Assembly (NCBI RefSeq): GCF_000374165.1
Contig: NZ_KB893726.1
Coordinates: forward strand, 17,650 to 81,649
Direction of reading: 5' to 3'
DNA length: 64,000 nt
From: Parafrankia elaeagni
Lineage (GTDB): Bacteria > Actinomycetota > Actinomycetes > Frankiales > Frankiaceae
Shown here: in pieces, positions 16,607 to 24,442 of the stretch
How the letters are laid out: each line of letters opens with the position of its first letter
How positions within the stretch are numbered: position 1 is the first letter of the stretch
Notes under the pieces: generated by a model
The model's input: only the letters and a program-made list of their open reading frames with translations
Told to the model about the DNA's origin: nothing
Databases searched by the model: none
Translations under genes and position numbers: made by a program

Positions 16607-17838
16607 GCGTGACGAAGATGGACGGGATTGACGCGACCGTGAGCGGCATCGACGCGGTCGTGAGAGGGGCTGGTGCGGTCAGGCCCGGCCCCGGTGTCGT
16701 CATGAACGGGGCGCTGGCGGACGGCGGGTCCGAGGCACGCCGAGGCGAGGTGCTGTTGCTTTCCGGTTCCCTCGGCATGGGCCATGACGTGATGGCCGAG
16801 GCCTGCGCCATGTCGCTGGAACGCCGCGGGTTGCGCACCAGGACCGCTGACAGCCTGCGCATGACGGACGGCCGCAACGGCATGCTGGGGCAGAACGCCT
16901 TCCGCGGGCTCATCGCGGTGCCCGGTGTGTATGACGCGCTGCACTTCTCGCAGCTTCGCACCGGCGGCCCGGTCGCCCGCGCGATCGAGCGGACGTCCAG
17001 CAGGTTCCTGGTGCCGCGGCTGCGCGAGAACCTCCGTGCCGAGCCGGTCGACATGGTCGTCTCGATCTTTGCCTCGGCGGCCGCGGCGGTCAGCCGGCTG
17101 AAGCCGGAGTTCCCGGGGCTGGTCACGGCGGTCTTCTCGTCGGACTGCTGTGTGCACCGAATCTGGGTGCAGGAGAACACCGATCTGTTCCTGGTGACGT
17201 CGCAGACCGCCGCCCGGTACGTGCGCAGGTTCTCGCCGAACGCGCGGGTGGCGGTCGTGCCGACGCCGGTCCGGGCGGCGTTCTACGACCCGCCGACGCA
17301 GGAGGAGGCGCGGGCCAACCTCGGTATCCCGCTGGAAAGCCGCTGCGTCCTGCTCATGTCCGGCTCGTGGGGGCTGGGCCCGCTGGTGGAGGCGGCCGAG
17401 GCGCTCGCCAGGGCCGGAGTCTGGGTGCTCGCCGTGGCCGGGCGCAACGAGAAGCTCGCCGCTCGGCTCGCCGCGCTCGCCGAACGGGACCACCGGGTGA
17501 TCCCGTTCGGGTTCACCACCCGTATCCCGGAGTTGATGGCTGCGAGTAACCTGGTCGTGACCTCGTCGGGCGACACCTGCAGCGAGGCCCGGGTCATCGG
17601 GCGCGACCTGCTGCTCATGGACGTCGTCCCCGGCCACGGGCGGGACAACCTGCAGAAGGAGCTCGACCGCGGCCACGCCGAGGTGACAAGCACCGACTCG
17701 CTGTCCCTGACCCGGTCGGCGCTGGCCTGCCTGGATCGGGTCAAGCCACCCTCGCAGCGGGTCGCCGCCACGCCCCAGGCCTGGGAGCAGGCCTTCGGTG
17801 CGGCGCTGGCGCAGGTGGGCCTGGGCGCCAACTGGTGA
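16603..17838 (+). CDS. MGDG-synthase/MurG-like GT-B glycosyltransferase
   Basis: About 411 residues. The N-terminal half has LLLSGSLGMGHDVMAEAC, the Gly/His loop of the MGDG-synthase N-domain, and the C-terminal half has LLMSGSWGLGPLVEAAEAL and TSSGDTCSEARVIGRDLLL, the GT28-type nucleotide-sugar region. Chosen start GTG 16603 overlaps the epimerase stop (GTGA); ATG 16618 is an alternative. The first about 45 residues are Gly/Val/Ala-rich without fold. Family members glycosylate lipids (diacylglycerol, lipid II) or small acceptors. Third gene of the coupled sugar operon, and probable user of the amino sugar. Confidence 0.85.
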   Translation: MSVTKMDGIDATVSGIDAVVRGAGAVRPGPGVVMNGALADGGSEARRGEVLLLSGSLGMGHDVMAEACAMSLERRGLRTRTADSLRMTDGRNGMLGQNAFRGLIAVPGVYDALHFSQLRTGGPVARAIERTSSRFLVPRLRENLRAEPVDMVVSIFASAAAAVSRLKPEFPGLVTAVFSSDCCVHRIWVQENTDLFLVTSQTAARYVRRFSPNARVAVVPTPVRAAFYDPPTQEEARANLGIPLESRCVLLMSGSWGLGPLVEAAEALARAGVWVLAVAGRNEKLAARLAALAERDHRVIPFGFTTRIPELMAASNLVVTSSGDTCSEARVIGRDLLLMDVVPGHGRDNLQKELDRGHAEVTSTDSLSLTRSALACLDRVKPPSQRVAATPQAWEQAFGAALAQVGLGANW

Positions 17839-17916
17839 TACCCGTCGCGGCACGATCCGTCGCGGCACAACCCCGCCCAACGTCCGGTGCGTTCTGGAGA
17901 AGCGAAGTATCACGAC

Positions 17917-18042
17917 ATGAGCTCGGAGAGCCGTCACGTTGCGGCAGATGATGGCGCGGTGGCTGTCCGTGCCGGGGCGGTGCACCCCGGCTCGGCGGCC
18001 ATCGGGAGCGGATGGGACGCTGCCCTGGTGAGCCGCGCATGA
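17917..18042 (+). CDS. Possible 41-residue leader ORF coupled to the transporter
   Basis: ATG 17917 to TGA 18042 encodes 41 residues (MSSESRHVAADDGAVAVRAG...) and its stop overlaps the transporter ATG as ATGA, the same coupling seen at other junctions here. Third-position G/C is about three quarters, below that of its neighbours, and no domain is recognisable, so it may be only a spacer. Confidence 0.3.
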   Translation: MSSESRHVAADDGAVAVRAGAVHPGSAAIGSGWDAALVSRA

Positions 18043-19202
18043 ACACGGCGCTCGTCCTCGGGCTGCCCATCACCATTGTCTCGGCCGCGCTGTACGGCGT
18101 CGCGCCGCTGTTGCAGGCGATGGCCGCCCGCCGAGAGGAGGCCGGCGCCGGCCTGGGCCTGGGCCTGCTCGCCCGGCTCGCCACCCGGCCGCTGTGGCTG
18201 CTGGGCCTGGCCGTCGAGGCAGGCTCGTTCCTGCTCGAGGTCTATGCGCTGTCGGTGGCGCCAGTGGCCCTGGTGGCCCCGGTGATGGCTCTCGACATGA
18301 TCGTTTTTACTCTGCTGGCCCGCCGGGCCCTGGGGGAACAGATCAGCCGGGTCGGCTGGAGCGGTGTGGGCCTCATGGTGGCCGGGGTCGGCCTGCTGGC
18401 CTACGCGTTCCACCGCAACGCCGAGGTCGGCAGCCCGGCAGGGCGCAATGTCCTGCTCGCCTTCCTGGTACTCGGGCTGATCTTCTCGTTGCTGTGCGCG
18501 TTCGGCGCGAATCTCGCGGCGGCCAGGCGGAAGATCGCGGGCGCCGCGCTGGGGTTCGGCCTGGCGGCCGGCGTCAGCTACGCCATCGCGACGCTGGCGA
18601 CGCGTCAGATCGGCCTGGCCGTGCACGAGCACCGCAACGGCGACTCGCCGCTGGTCGACCTGCTGTCGACGCCGACCCCGTACATCCTGATCCTGTTCTC
18701 GGTGCTCGCGCTGGGGCTGGAACAGCGCGGCCTGCAGGGGCGCGCGGCTGTCATCGCCTTCCCGGTCACCAGCGGCGTCTCCGCGTTCCTGCCGGTGACG
18801 CTCGGCCTGACCCTGTTCGACGAGCCCGCCCCGGACGGCCCCCGCCTGCTGGCCTTCGTGGTGTCGCTGGTCATGGTCGCGGCCGGCATCGCCGCGCTCG
18901 GCCGGGACCGGATGGCGGCCAACCGGTCGGTCGAGGAGGAACTGGCGCTGGAGGACCTGCCGCCGCGTGGCCCGACGTCCGGTGGTGCTGAAGCACGCCC
19001 GGGCGTGCTTCAGCACCACCGGGCCGACGACGACGGCTTCCTGATCGGGGACGTCCACGGTGTGGCGGACGAGGACTGGGCTGCTCCGGACGCCGGTTCG
19101 GGCCTCGGTGGCAGTGGGCCCACTGCCGGCGGCGCCTCCGCGCGACGGTCCGGTGACCGGTTCGGGGTTGTCATTGACCCATTGCGGAGTGCGCAGCGCT
19201 GA
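18039..19202 (+). CDS. DMT/EamA-type multi-spanning transporter with unusual C-terminal tail
   Basis: About 387 residues, with nine or ten hydrophobic helices filling residues 1-300 and the EamA/NIPA-like duplicated pattern (VAPVALVAPVMALDMIVFTL; later FPVTSGVSAFLPVTLGL). It follows the sugar glycosyltransferase by 200 bp and could export its product, though this is inference. The last 75 residues are hydrophilic and are interrupted at DNA level by a perfect 38-bp palindrome; they look unrelated to the transporter domain. The true stop may once have been earlier, or the tail was acquired. ATG 18039 is chosen over 18012 because the first helix starts at once. Confidence 0.78.
   Translation: MNTALVLGLPITIVSAALYGVAPLLQAMAARREEAGAGLGLGLLARLATRPLWLLGLAVEAGSFLLEVYALSVAPVALVAPVMALDMIVFTLLARRALGEQISRVGWSGVGLMVAGVGLLAYAFHRNAEVGSPAGRNVLLAFLVLGLIFSLLCAFGANLAAARRKIAGAALGFGLAAGVSYAIATLATRQIGLAVHEHRNGDSPLVDLLSTPTPYILILFSVLALGLEQRGLQGRAAVIAFPVTSGVSAFLPVTLGLTLFDEPAPDGPRLLAFVVSLVMVAAGIAALGRDRMAANRSVEEELALEDLPPRGPTSGGAEARPGVLQHHRADDDGFLIGDVHGVADEDWAAPDAGSGLGGSGPTAGGASARRSGDRFGVVIDPLRSAQR
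18983..19020. repeat. Perfect 38-bp palindrome inside the transporter 3' end
   Basis: Left arm GTGGTGCTGAAGCACGCCC (18983-19001) is exactly complementary to the right arm (19002-19020) with no spacer. It is read through in frame by the transporter ORF. As RNA it would form a very stable hairpin without a T-run. Confidence 0.9.
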
Positions 19203-19310
19203 GTAAAGATGCATCGCGTGGGTGAAATGTCCGGTGACACCGTCGGTCGCTGAGGGCGTTGCCTCTGGTGTTCGGGGTGTGGCCCCGCCTGGCCGGGATT
19301 GGTGGATCGC

Positions 19311-19574
19311 ATGTATGCGGACGACTCGGGGTTTGACAGCGCGGGCCCCCAGGGGTCGGGCTACCAGTCCGTCACTGTCAGTCTGCCCAGCGACCTGTTG
19401 GACGTCGTCCTGCGGCGAGTCGGCCCGAACGGTCTGTCCGCCTACGTCGCGCAGGCGCTGTGGCGGCAGGAGCCGCGCGCATCCCTGATCGACTTCCACC
19501 GCTGGACGGCTGCGCTCAGCCGGGCCGCGCTCGAGCAGGAGCCCTCCCGAGCCGAGCCGCCGGCTCTGCACTGA
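19311..19574 (+). CDS. Ribbon-helix-helix antitoxin-like protein, no adjacent toxin
   Basis: An 87-residue protein whose core (YQSVTVSLPSDLLDVVLRRV then GPNGLSAYVAQALWRQE) is the RHH DNA-binding pattern common in actinobacterial VapB/MazE-type antitoxins: a beta strand with alternating polar residues, then two helices. The C-terminal third (residues 50-87) should be the toxin-binding part. No toxin gene lies within 300 bp on either side, so it is an orphan, a solitary regulator, or the toxin has been lost. ATG 19311 is used; in-frame GTG 19302 is also possible. A strong hairpin follows it. Confidence 0.65.
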   Translation: MYADDSGFDSAGPQGSGYQSVTVSLPSDLLDVVLRRVGPNGLSAYVAQALWRQEPRASLIDFHRWTAALSRAALEQEPSRAEPPALH

Positions 19575-19598
19575 GGAGCCTCCCGACGGGGCAGACAG

Positions 19599-19626
19599 AT
19601 CCTGGTGCCGTGGCCGGCACCAGGAT
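19599..19626. terminator. Strong hairpin after the RHH gene
   Basis: Arms ATCCTGGTGCCG and CGGCACCAGGAT (12 bp, perfect) around TGGC start 24 bases after the stop codon. No T-run, as is usual in high-GC actinobacteria. Confidence 0.7.
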
Positions 19627-19823
19627 GGACGGCCGGGCGCCCGGGCGATCGGGGGGTGAACCCGGGCGGCCGGCCACAGCGACTATCTCACGGACCGCAC
19701 ATGGATTGTCACCAAGAGTTTTTGGATGTGTGCATCGCGTGAGCGAGACCCCGGGTAGGACAGCATTCGTGACGATCATCCGTTTCTGATGGCGCTCCAT
19801 GCTGTCCGACCCGGTCCGCCGCG

Positions 19824-19991
19824 TTACCGAGGGTCGGGAGCGAAGCGGTCGAGCGCCTTGCGAATCCGGGAGTTCGCCTGCGCGAAACTGATCTTCCCTT
19901 CCACGTACGCTGCGAGCGCCGCGCGTCGGACCCGCTCGACTCGCGGATCGGGCAGAGGGGTGTTCAGCAGGTTGGTCGTGGCGGTGGCCAC
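19824..19991 (-). CDS. Small conserved-looking hypothetical protein, 55 residues
   Basis: GTG 19991 is preceded by GGGAGGTGATTGCC, an excellent ribosome site with eight-base spacing, so a longer upstream start is not needed. The product (VATATTNLLNTPLPDPRVER, then AALAAYVEGKISFAQANSRI, ending RFAPDPR) is helical and charged, with no membrane segment. I do not recognise a family. The strong start signal and the protein-like composition make it a likely real gene. It lies alone, convergent with the RHH gene. Confidence 0.6.
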   Translation of the reverse strand: MATATTNLLNTPLPDPRVERVRRAALAAYVEGKISFAQANSRIRKALDRFAPDPR

Positions 19992-20146
19992 GGCAATCAC
20001 CTCCCGGTACCAAGGGAACAGGGGACTACAACTCAATCCGTGGCGGACGGGCAGCGTGGCAGACACAGCTGACCGCTCGCCCGGCAGGCTTACCAGCCGG
20101 TCGGCGGCCCGACGGCCTCCGCCGAGGCCAGCCGACGCCCGACCGG

Positions 20147-20178
20147 AGCCGGCACCGCCCGGCCGGGCGGTGCCGGCT
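20147..20178. repeat. Perfect 32-bp palindrome
   Basis: Arms AGCCGGCACCGCCCGG and CCGGGCGGTGCCGGCT are exactly complementary with no spacer. Intergenic, about 155 bp upstream of the small GTG-started gene and 410 bp after the DUF397 gene. Could be a terminator for transcription from the right. Confidence 0.85.
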
Positions 20179-20187
20179 GGACGATCT

Positions 20188-20208
20188 GGGTGGCGGGTGG
20201 CGGGTGGC
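20188..20208. repeat. Three tandem GGGTGGC units
   Basis: A 7-bp unit repeated three times, with a partial fourth copy, 10 bp after the palindrome. Confidence 0.7.
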
Positions 20209-20587
20209 GGGTGTGGCGGGCGTCGTGCGGGCGGGGACGTGGGCCCTGCCTACGCGGGCGGCCTGCCGGACGGGGTGTGCCGGGCCTGATGCCGTGACCG
20301 GCTAGGCCCGGCCAGGTGCTCGCTCAGTGGCACTCACGGCGTCACTCCTCCGCTGCAGGACGGGCTCCGGGCGGCTGGAACCCGCCTCCGAACGCTACAA
20401 AGCCGATGCAGGTGTCACCTTCGGTCAACGGTGACCGGGTGAACATCTACAGAGTGCGTGACTGCGGCTGGTTACGCAAGGGGCAGGGAACCGCCGCCAC
20501 CAGGCTCGTCCCGGGCGGCGCCGGGAACCCGGGGCACCCCGGGACTGCTGCGGGCCTTCGGGCCCGCGGCGGGCGCGCGGTCGAGGC

Positions 20588-20833
20588 TCAGGGCGCGGTC
20601 GAGGACGCCGGTGCGTCGAACTCGCCGTTCCGCACCCCGGCGAGGAAGGCGTCCCACTCCGCGCCGCTGAAGACCAGGAGAGCGCGCAGCGGCGCGGTCG
20701 AATCGCGGACGGCCACGCCGCCGTCGACGTGCGCCACCTCGACGCACATGCCGCCCTCGCCGCTGCTGTAGGTGCTCCGGTGCCAGGCCAGGGCCATCGG
20801 ATCCGGGACTGCCGGCTTTCTGGACGTTCTCAC
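20588..20833 (-). CDS. DUF397 domain protein
   Basis: An 81-residue DUF397 protein. It shows the family pattern WHRSTYSSGEGGMCVEVAHV, then GVAVRDSTAP, then LVFSGAEWDAFLAGVRNGEF. GTG 20833 overlaps the stop of the upstream XRE gene as GTGA, so both are made from one message. In streptomycetes and relatives DUF397 proteins are the small partners of XRE/DUF5753 regulators and influence development and antibiotic production; some pairs behave like toxin-antitoxin modules. Which role applies here cannot be read from sequence. Confidence 0.93.
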   Translation of the reverse strand: MRTSRKPAVPDPMALAWHRSTYSSGEGGMCVEVAHVDGGVAVRDSTAPLRALLVFSGAEWDAFLAGVRNGEFDAPASSTAP

Positions 20834-21693
20834 CGAAAATCCTCCGAAACATCCGCTATCAGGGCCGCGGAGTCCGCCGGGCTCAGTGCGGACGCCATCA
20901 GACGATCAAGCCTGACTCTATAGCGCCGAATTTCGGCGGGACGTTCGAGGTAGAGGCTTCCGGCGCCTTTCTCTATATAGACCACGTCGTGATCCGTCTC
21001 GTCCGCGAAAGTCAGAACGGAGAATGTGCTGCCGAGCCCGGCATGTGCCCCGACGGAGAGGGGAAGCACCTGAACGGTGACATTCGGGAGCTCGGCGGTC
21101 CGGTTGATCCGCGTGAGCTGGGCGCTCATCGCGGCGGTGCCGCCGACCGGCCGCCGCAGCACGGCCTCGTCCAGGATCACCTGAAGCCGCGGTGGACTGT
21201 CCTCGTGCAGCCGCGACTGCCGGTCCAGCCGGAGAGCGACCCGCCGTTCGATCTCGTCGTCCGACGCCTCGGGCAGGCTCGCCCGCATCACCGCCCGCGC
21301 GTAGTCGGCTGTCTGCAGCAGGCCGTGGACCAGCTGCGGCTCGTAGACGCTGATCGACGATGCCCCTGCCTCCAGGCCGATGTAGACCTCGAACCATGCC
21401 GGGACGACGTCCTGGTAGGCCTGCCACCAGCCATGCCGGCGGGACTCGCGGGCGAGCGCGAGCAGCGCCTCGCGATGCTCGCCCGGCGGCACCCCGTACA
21501 GCTGCAGCAGGTCGGCGACGTCTCTGGTCCGGACGGGCAGACGCCCGTTCTCCAGTCTGCTGATCTTGGATGCCGAGCACCGCAGCGCCTCGCACGCCTG
21601 CTCCACCTCGATGCCCGCGGCCTCGCGCAGCCGCCGCAGCTCGCCGCCGAGCCGGCGGCGCCGCACGGTCGGGCCGCTGTTTCTCGCTGTCAC
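20830..21693 (-). CDS. XRE-family regulator with DUF5753 domain
   Basis: A 287-residue regulator. Residues about 15-70 form the helix-turn-helix (LGGELRRLREAAGIEVEQAC, CSASKISRLENGRLPV), and residues about 95-275 the DUF5753 domain (IGLEAGASSISVYEPQLVHG, LLQTADYARAVM, LRLDRQSRL, VILDEAVLRRPVG, VQVLPLSVGAHAG, and the late DVVYIE). GTG 21693 follows GGAGGAGGACCAG, a strong ribosome site. It is followed by its DUF397 partner with coupled translation. An inverted repeat 30 bases upstream of the start may be its own operator. Confidence 0.94.
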   Translation of the reverse strand: MTARNSGPTVRRRRLGGELRRLREAAGIEVEQACEALRCSASKISRLENGRLPVRTRDVADLLQLYGVPPGEHREALLALARESRRHGWWQAYQDVVPAWFEVYIGLEAGASSISVYEPQLVHGLLQTADYARAVMRASLPEASDDEIERRVALRLDRQSRLHEDSPPRLQVILDEAVLRRPVGGTAAMSAQLTRINRTAELPNVTVQVLPLSVGAHAGLGSTFSVLTFADETDHDVVYIEKGAGSLYLERPAEIRRYRVRLDRLMASALSPADSAALIADVSEDFR

Positions 21694-21722
21694 CTGGTCC
21701 TCCTCCAGGAGTTGCGCAGGCA

Positions 21723-21739
21723 GTGACGCGTTCCGTCAC
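21723..21739. promoter_or_regulatory. Inverted repeat upstream of the XRE/DUF397 pair
   Basis: Arms GTGACG and CGTCAC around CGTTC, 30 bases before the XRE start codon. A second, looser repeat CTTGCAT-N7-ATGCAAG lies at 21810-21830. Either is a candidate autoregulatory site. Confidence 0.45.
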
Positions 21740-21839
21740 GTATCCACAAGCTAATGACATAGATAGTGCGCAATCTGTAGCGAAACCATCACGCAAGACC
21801 TTGCATATGCGTCATGCAAGCTCCATGCTGCAGAAGCGG

Positions 21840-22222
21840 TGCTCACCTTGAGTGGCGAAAGCGAGCTCCTGGGTGAGATGTTGTCGACGATTGGACCTAC
21901 CAGGGGGAGCGTCGGTGGTGGTCGGGGCGGCGTGGGTAGCCACAGCTCGGCGCCGCCCGCTGCCTGCCCCGGGCGCTGCCTGCCCAGGAGCTGCCTGCCC
22001 GGGCGCGGTGGTACTTCCACCCGCCGGTCTGATCATCTCAGTGATCGCGTCCGGAGTGGGCCCTTTCCGCGGCCGGGACCGCGGCGACCGGGCTCCGGTG
22101 GACGTACAGGCGGAACCGGAGACCCGATGAACTGTTATCCGCGCGGCAGGAGTTCCTGCGGCAGACGCGTTCGCCCGGCCACGGCCAGATCAGGGGAGAA
22201 GGACGACCCGGAATCATCGTCA
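21840..22222. other. Gene-less stretch upstream of two small genes
   Basis: Nothing coding is convincing here. The frames are Arg/Gly/Pro-rich shadows. It probably contains the promoter of the rightward gene pair at 22223 and 22443. Confidence 0.5.
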
Positions 22223-22393
22223 ATGTTCGGGGTCATCCTGTTCACGGGCGGCCCGCGCCGCGCGCGTCGGATCGTCCTCGCTTTCGACTCCGCCTCCGAC
22301 GCCGACGCGTTCGCTGTGGAGAACCACTATGTGGACTATCTGGTCGCGCCGCTGTCCTTCCTGGCGCCGGCCGGCAGCCGCCGGATCCGGTGA
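22223..22393 (+). CDS. Small hypothetical protein, 56 residues
   Basis: MFGVILFTGGPRRARRIVLA, then FDSASDADAFAVENHYVDYL, ending RRIR. The alternating strand/helix composition is protein-like and third-base G/C is high. I do not recognise a family. The nearest Shine-Dalgarno-like GGGGAGAAGGA is 17 bases upstream, which is long, so the start is uncertain. Followed 49 bp downstream by another small gene in the same direction, probably one transcript. Confidence 0.5.
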   Translation: MFGVILFTGGPRRARRIVLAFDSASDADAFAVENHYVDYLVAPLSFLAPAGSRRIR

Positions 22394-22442
22394 TGTGCCA
22401 CGAGACCGCCGCGACGGCGGGGAGAAGAAAGGCGGGAGCACG

Positions 22443-22784
22443 ATGAGCCGGCGATTCCTGGTCTTCGACGGCGACGGCGAGCTCGTCGGCGCCTTCGCCG
22501 CGTGGGAGGACGCCCATGCCTGGGCCCACCTGCGCTCGGCCGAACCCGCGACGATCGGTCCCGTGCAGGTCGAGGACCGCGACGAGCGCCGCACCTGGAC
22601 GATGGACGGTGGCGACCACTGCCGGCTGACGGTCTGGCGGCGGCACGTCGAGTACGGCTACTGCGCGCCGTCGTCGCCCGAGCCGATGCCGCCGACCACC
22701 TTCGTCCCGCCCTCCGCCCCGCCGCCGGGCACCGTGGGCCCGCGCCCGCGGAACCGCCAGCGCCGGCAGGTCATCGCCTCCTGA
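22443..22784 (+). CDS. Hypothetical protein, 113 residues
   Basis: Begins MSRRFLVFDGDGELVGAFA and continues with WEDAHAWAHLRSAEPATIGP and VQVEDRDERRTWTMD, then a Pro-rich basic tail (residues about 80-113). The first half has regular strand/helix alternation reminiscent of small single-domain folds; the tail is probably disordered. AAGGCGGGAG precedes ATG 22443. No family is recognised. It overlaps the GT87 gene tail to tail by 14 bp, so the two are convergent. Confidence 0.62.
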   Translation: MSRRFLVFDGDGELVGAFAAWEDAHAWAHLRSAEPATIGPVQVEDRDERRTWTMDGGDHCRLTVWRRHVEYGYCAPSSPEPMPPTTFVPPSAPPPGTVGPRPRNRQRRQVIAS

Positions 22785-24213
22785 CATCCGCCGGCGACGC
22801 CGGGTCCGAGCCAGCAGCCGCTCGCGGATGGGGGAGCAGCGTCGAGACCGCGGAGACCGCCGTGGCCGGCACGCCCGCGCCCGGCACGTCCGCGCCCGGC
22901 ACGTCCGCGCTCTGGGTGGATGAGGTCTCCTGCGCCGCACGCCGTGGGTGAGGTGTGACCGCGGCGTGCCACAACAGCGCGGCGAGGAGAGCGGCCGCCG
23001 CCGCGAAGTAACTGTTGGCGAGGGCGATCTGCCCCGCGGAGTGGGCCAGCTCGAGGTTCCCGCCGTGCGGTACCCACCAGATCGGGGCGAGGGCGGCCAG
23101 GACGTAACCGGCCCCTGCCGCGGCGCGTCCCCAGGGCGGGCGCTGCGGGCCGACGGACAGCCCGAGCAGCAGTGGCACCAACCAGACCCAGTGGTGACTC
23201 CAGGAGATCGGCGAGGTCAGCAGGCCGGCCAGCGCACAGGTCGCGCCACCGAGCAGCGGTCGCCCGCGGCGGGTCAGCAGAACCGCGGCGGCGAGGCCGG
23301 CCGCCAGCAGCACCCCGGCGAGCGGCAGATACAGCGGCCTCGCCGCCTCCGCGCCGCCCATCAGCCGGGACAGCACGCCGAACAGCGACTGGTTCCCGGC
23401 GTAGGGGATGCCGCCGATGTGCCCTGCGTCGAAGAACGTGTGCGTCCAGTAGGTGGCGGAGGGGCGAGGGCTGACGGCGAACCCGACGGCGACCGTCGCG
23501 CCGAAGGAGGCCGCCGCCGTGGCGGCGGCGCGCCAGCGGCCGGTGAGTAGAAGATAGGGCAGAAAAATCAGCGGCGTCAGTTTGATCCCGGCGGCGATGC
23601 CGGTCAGCACTCCGCGCGGAACAAACCTGCACCGCCCGAACAGGTCGTGGGCGACCATGAGCGCGAGAATGACGTTGATCTGCCCGAAGCTGACGGTACT
23701 CCGTACTGGTTCGAGTAACAGCGCGAAGCCGGTGAGGGAACAGCAGGCCATGATGCGCGGACGCCACCCCGGTACAACGGCTGCCGCCCGGGCCGAAAAA
23801 CCGCAGGTCGATCCGCCTGGGCTGGCCGCGCTCGCCGCGCTGCGGGCCGGGAGGGCGCAGAGAGCGCAGAGAGCACAGAGGGCGCAGAAGACGCCGAGAC
23901 AGAGCAGCGTGGCGAACGTCCAGAGTACCTGCGCGGGCTGGCCGGGCAGCAGCGCGATCGGCGCGAACGCGGCCGCGGCGAAAGGCGTGTACGTGAAGGG
24001 AAGTCCGGAAGCGCTGTCCGGTTCGGCGTAGGGGTCGCCGCCGGCCAGGATCGCGTCTCCGCCCATGCGGTAGATGTTGAGATCGACCAGCCTGCTGGTG
24101 GCGGCGAAATACAGGAAAGCGGCGGAGAAGGCGATTCCGAGCCCGATTCCGAGCACGGCTGCCGCCGTGGCAGGTGCGGTCCAGGCGCCTGGTTTCCGGA
24201 TGGTGGCCGTCAA
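22771..24213 (-). CDS. GT87-type polyprenyl-phosphate mannosyltransferase (DUF2029)
   Basis: A 480-residue multi-spanning GT-C glycosyltransferase. The first luminal loop has DLNIYRMGGDAILAGGDPY with the Asp expected for catalysis, then FTYTPFAAAAFAPIALLPG. SFGQINVILALMVAHDL and ITGIKL-like GIKLTPLIFLPYLLLTG are typical GT87 segments, and SHHWVWLVPLLLGL follows. About ten hydrophobic helices are visible. A repeated CALCALCALCAL stretch near residue 110 reflects a 9-bp DNA repeat inside a helix. Family members add mannose from polyprenyl-phosphomannose in lipoglycan or glycan synthesis. No other glycan gene is adjacent. Confidence 0.87.
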   Translation of the reverse strand: MTATIRKPGAWTAPATAAAVLGIGLGIAFSAAFLYFAATSRLVDLNIYRMGGDAILAGGDPYAEPDSASGLPFTYTPFAAAAFAPIALLPGQPAQVLWTFATLLCLGVFCALCALCALCALPARSAASAASPGGSTCGFSARAAAVVPGWRPRIMACCSLTGFALLLEPVRSTVSFGQINVILALMVAHDLFGRCRFVPRGVLTGIAAGIKLTPLIFLPYLLLTGRWRAAATAAASFGATVAVGFAVSPRPSATYWTHTFFDAGHIGGIPYAGNQSLFGVLSRLMGGAEAARPLYLPLAGVLLAAGLAAAVLLTRRGRPLLGGATCALAGLLTSPISWSHHWVWLVPLLLGLSVGPQRPPWGRAAAGAGYVLAALAPIWWVPHGGNLELAHSAGQIALANSYFAAAAALLAALLWHAAVTPHPRRAAQETSSTQSADVPGADVPGAGVPATAVSAVSTLLPHPRAAAGSDPASPADVRRR

Positions 24214-24442
24214 CGAATCTTCCAGCTCGGGGCCCGGGGGCAGTGGGCGGTGCGGAACTCGCGGCGGAACTACGGAAATTTACGCGCCCACTCTAGAGCG
24301 CTGTTCCCCCGGGCGGTGGAAGGCTGTTCGACGGATGGGTCTCCAGTGGCGAGAGCCGATGTTTTTCCAATGGAGGATCACGGCCTGGGCGATGGCTGCC
24401 GCGGCCGCTCGCCGGCATGCCTGAGCGGCGTCCGCGCGCGGG

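Larger units (their letters stand above)
19992..20587. other. Gene-less stretch with a perfect palindrome and tandem repeats
   Basis: No convincing frame on either strand. Contains the 32-bp palindrome at 20147-20178 and three GGGTGGC units at 20188-20208. The rest is GC-rich sequence with short hairpins. Confidence 0.6.

Noticed and set aside
17934-19571. Left-strand open frame over the transporter and RHH genes
   Set aside because: Gln/Arg/Gly-rich shadow; the right-strand genes carry the recognisable helices and RHH core.
23851-23890. Short AGAGCGCAG-type repeats looked at as a CRISPR
   Set aside because: They are contiguous 9-bp repeats inside the GT87 gene (CALCALCAL in the protein) with no spacers.
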